This document shows, in pieces, positions 61,610 to 64,000 of a stretch of 64,000 bases of DNA; position 1 is the stretch's first letter, and each line of letters opens with the position of its first letter. The notes under the pieces are model-generated. The model ran no database searches. It had not been told where the DNA came from and was given only the letters and a program-made list of their open reading frames with translations. The stretch is from Tangfeifania diversioriginum. GTDB taxonomy: Bacteria; Bacteroidota; Bacteroidia; Bacteroidales; Prolixibacteraceae. The stretch lies in the NCBI RefSeq assembly GCF_900141875.1, contig NZ_FQZE01000024.1, forward strand, positions 17,060-81,059. Reading direction: 5' to 3'. The position numbers and the translations under genes are program-made.

Positions 61610-62857
61610 ATGAAATTTTCTGAATTAGGAGTACATAACGATATACTCGATGCCATTTCGTATATGGGGTTCGAAAAAACCACCCCGATACAGGAACAGG
61701 CCATACCCAAAATTTTAAACCAAAAAGATTTAATCGCCTGTGCGCAAACAGGCACCGGCAAAACGGCTGCTTTTATTATTCCTGTACTGGATTTGATTCT
61801 GGATCAACCCTCAGGCGAAACATCAACCCTCATTTTGGTTCCCACCCGCGAACTGGCCGTGCAAATCGACCAGCAGGTGCAAGGAATCGCCTATGGTCTG
61901 GGAATACATTCAATTGCTATTTATGGCGGCAGCGATGGCGATGACTGGGGCCAGCAAAAAAAGGCGCTCACACAGGGAGCCGATATGGTAATTGCCACTC
62001 CGGGAAAGCTCATTGCCCACCTGAATATGGGCTATGTGAAATTCGATACCATTAAATATCTTATTCTTGATGAGGCCGACCGTATGCTGGATATCGGTTT
62101 TTACGAAGACATCATAAAAATTATTTCATACCTGCCCAAAGAGCGCCAAACGCTCATGTTCAGCGCAACTATGGCACCCAAAATCAGGACACTCGCCTCC
62201 AAAATTTTGGTGGATCCGGATGAAATTAACATTTCAATGTCGAAACCGGCCGAGGGTGTATTGCAGGCGGTTTACCTGTGTTACGATAATCAGAAGATTG
62301 ATCTCATCAATCATCTCATTTCCGAAAATCCGGAATATAACAGCATCCTGATTTTTTGTTCCACGAAAAGAAAAGTTACCGAACTCGCCGCTTCGCTGAA
62401 GAAAAATAAATTTTCAGCCGAACCAATTTCTTCCGATTTGGAACAATCCGACCGCGAAAAAGTCCTCCAGGCCTTTAAAGCGCGGCGCACACGCATTTTG
62501 GTTGCTACCGATGTGCTAAGCCGCGGAATTGATATTAAGGAAATCAATCTCATAATTAATTTTGATGTGCCGCACGATGCAGAAGATTATGTTCACCGTG
62601 TAGGACGCACTGCCCGTGCTGATGCTACCGGAGTGGCATTAACACTGGTAAACGACAAGGAGATGGGGCAGTTCTCGCAGATTGAAAAGCTGATTGAGCG
62701 TGAAGTCATAAAACTGCCGCTACCTGAAGGAATGGGTAAAGGCCCGGAATGGAAGAGCTACTCTCCGGCTAGGAATAAAGGAGGCAAAAGATTTAAAAAT
62801 AAAGGAAAGGGGAATAATCCTTCCAAAAAGTTTTCGAAAAGGAATTCTAAAAAATAA
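61610..62857 (+). CDS. DEAD-box RNA helicase (RhlE-like)
   Basis: A 415-residue helicase with all core motifs: Q motif (FEKTTPIQEQAI), AQTGTGKT (45-52), PTRELA, TPGKL, DEAD (154-157), SAT, and C-terminal HRVGRTAR. A basic Lys/Asn/Gly-rich tail (from about residue 385) probably binds RNA. It unwinds or remodels RNA in ribosome assembly or mRNA decay. Single gene. Confidence 0.95.
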   Translation: MKFSELGVHNDILDAISYMGFEKTTPIQEQAIPKILNQKDLIACAQTGTGKTAAFIIPVLDLILDQPSGETSTLILVPTRELAVQIDQQVQGIAYGLGIHSIAIYGGSDGDDWGQQKKALTQGADMVIATPGKLIAHLNMGYVKFDTIKYLILDEADRMLDIGFYEDIIKIISYLPKERQTLMFSATMAPKIRTLASKILVDPDEINISMSKPAEGVLQAVYLCYDNQKIDLINHLISENPEYNSILIFCSTKRKVTELAASLKKNKFSAEPISSDLEQSDREKVLQAFKARRTRILVATDVLSRGIDIKEINLIINFDVPHDAEDYVHRVGRTARADATGVALTLVNDKEMGQFSQIEKLIEREVIKLPLPEGMGKGPEWKSYSPARNKGGKRFKNKGKGNNPSKKFSKRNSKK

Positions 62858-62983
62858 AACCAGTGCAGTTCGCCAGACTAATTGCTTTGGTTGAAATGTT
62901 TTTATTGCCCCGAATCAAATTATTGCGTACCTTTTTCATTCAAATTTTTGTGTTTTGATAATGAAATCAAAAAAAATGAACAG

Positions 62984-63871
62984 ATGAAGGCTGGTACATT
63001 TATTCTGGTAGTGTTTTTTGTTTTAACCCTGGATATTGCTGTTTTTGCACAGCCTGTAGAAAAGGATACTTCTGTTATCAGAATTGAGACGAGCGACGGG
63101 AATGAATTTGTTGGGAAAATTATCTCCGAAGATTCGTTGAGAATTTATTTTTCAACAAAAAATTTGGGTGAAATTCCAATTCTGAAGAAAGACATTAAAT
63201 TACGTGAAAGAGTCAATGTTCAGCAAATCAGGGATGGCGAAATCTGGTTTCCCAATCCTCAATCTACCAGGTATTTCTGGTCGCCCAACGGATACGGACT
63301 AAAAAAGGGAGAAGGGTATTATCAAAATATCTGGGTGCTCTGGAACCAGTTTGCTTATGGTGTTACTGATAATTTTTCGTTTGGAGGTGGCGTTATACCG
63401 CTTTTCTTTTTTGGTGGTGCGCCAACACCGGTATTTATCAGCCCGAAATTTTCTTTCCCGGTTGAAAAAGATAAATTTAATTTGGGGGCAGGAGTTCTGG
63501 CAGGTACTATTTTGGGTGAATCCGAAACGTCTTTTGGTATTGTTTACGGTGTGTCAACTTTCGGAACCCCCGACAACAATGTGAGTTTTGGACTGGGTTA
63601 TGGATTTGCAGGCGGTAGTTGGGCATCTTCGCCTATGGTTAATTTTAATGGTATGTTCAGGCTTTCCAATCGCTGGTATTTCATTACAGAAAATTACTAT
63701 GTGAATACTGGCGGAGAAGGAACCGGAATATTAACATTGGGTAGCCGCTGGATTATTAAAAAAGCAGCCCTCGATTTCGGGCTGGTGATGCCGGTGCAGT
63801 CAGGTATTGGTTTTATTGGTATTCCATGGCTTGGATTCACTGTTCCTTTTGGAAAAGCTTTGGAACAGTAA
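62984..63871 (+). CDS. exported beta-barrel-like hypothetical protein
   Basis: A 295-residue protein. The frame is open from 62882, but ATG 62984 gives a clear signal peptide (MKAGTFILVVFFVLTLDIAVFAQ). Residues about 25-75 form a small domain (VIRIETSDGNEFVGKIISEDS) resembling a short beta-rich module; the rest alternates Gly/aromatic strands (NFSFGGGVIPLFFFGGAPTPVF, VSFGLGYGFAGGSW), suggesting an outer-membrane barrel. No family is recognised with confidence. Last gene of the window; 63872-64000 shows no gene. Confidence 0.7.
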   Translation: MKAGTFILVVFFVLTLDIAVFAQPVEKDTSVIRIETSDGNEFVGKIISEDSLRIYFSTKNLGEIPILKKDIKLRERVNVQQIRDGEIWFPNPQSTRYFWSPNGYGLKKGEGYYQNIWVLWNQFAYGVTDNFSFGGGVIPLFFFGGAPTPVFISPKFSFPVEKDKFNLGAGVLAGTILGESETSFGIVYGVSTFGTPDNNVSFGLGYGFAGGSWASSPMVNFNGMFRLSNRWYFITENYYVNTGGEGTGILTLGSRWIIKKAALDFGLVMPVQSGIGFIGIPWLGFTVPFGKALEQ

Positions 63872-64000
63872 TTCTGCAACTCGCAAAAAAATAGTTTTTC
63901 ATTATAACAATACTTCGTTAAAAATGTGGATAACTATTTGAAAATGAGCAAAATAAACCATCGGAATATTTGATTAAACCCCTGATAATCAGTATCTTAA

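Overview
The window is bacterial chromosome, moderately AT-rich and densely coding, and it reads as a member of the Bacteroidota. The evidence is a type IX secretion C-terminal sorting domain (54561-55856), a BamA-Skp-Skp cluster preceded by a DUF6089-type barrel protein and uppS, promoters of the Bacteroidota type (TTTG ... TAnnTTTG, clearest before the L31 gene), weak Shine-Dalgarno sequences, and an arginine cluster of the succinyl-ornithine type. Gene content (KorAB 2-oxoacid:ferredoxin oxidoreductase, FISUMP and T9SS proteins) suggests an anaerobic or microaerobic Bacteroidales/Marinilabiliales relative. That finer placement is inference. No rRNA, tRNA, CRISPR array, prophage, transposase or integrase was found.

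Layout: 45-10.6 kb holds a hybrid histidine kinase, thiol peroxidase, a secreted S9 peptidase, a UPF0175/DUF3368-PIN toxin-antitoxin pair, a Gfo/Idh/MocA oxidoreductase overlapping a 4-alpha-glucanotransferase, and pdxJ overlapping an alpha/beta hydrolase. 9.9-17.3 kb is a same-strand run: CBS protein, nadK, DUF6089 protein, uppS, bamA and two Skp-like chaperones, closed by a clear terminator. This is an envelope-biogenesis cluster. 17.4-26.6 kb has a GT3-like glycogen synthase, murI, a sugar kinase with a nucleotidyltransferase, a gamma-carbonic-anhydrase-like protein, korAB and a small barrel protein. 26.8-33.2 kb has two tandem GNAT-like paralogues, L31, Lon, a metal-binding lipoprotein and a degenerate stretch with a TonB-receptor-like N-terminal remnant.

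33.2-51.2 kb is amino-acid biosynthesis. carBA is divergent from argR-GNAT-argG-argC-argD-proC-proB-proA-argF'-hisA-hisF-hisIE. The carA/argR intergenic region carries two near-palindromic ARG-box-like sites 21 bp apart, the first overlapping a promoter -7 element. The carbamoyltransferase has Pro90, the residue that marks N-succinylornithine rather than N-acetylornithine specificity. Two accessory cassettes interrupt this array: a DUF2281/PIN toxin-antitoxin pair between proA and argF', and a SatD/DUF3307 pair between hisA and hisF, the latter preceded by two identical-architecture palindromes.

51.2-56 kb is a 4.6-kb cassette (TPR-HTH sensor, small basic protein, FISUMP protein, T9SS protein) flanked by a 77-bp near-perfect direct repeat that duplicates the last 25 codons of the next gene and contains a terminator hairpin. 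55.9-58 kb is the TIGR03915/TIGR03916 radical-SAM DNA-repair-type pair. Its radical SAM protein ends with a canonical beta-clamp-binding pentapeptide, QLSLF. I regard this pair as the best candidate for an undescribed biochemical system here. 58-63.9 kb carries an AmmeMemoRadiSam enzyme, a patatin, a tocopherol-cyclase-like protein, a DEAD-box helicase and an exported barrel-like protein.
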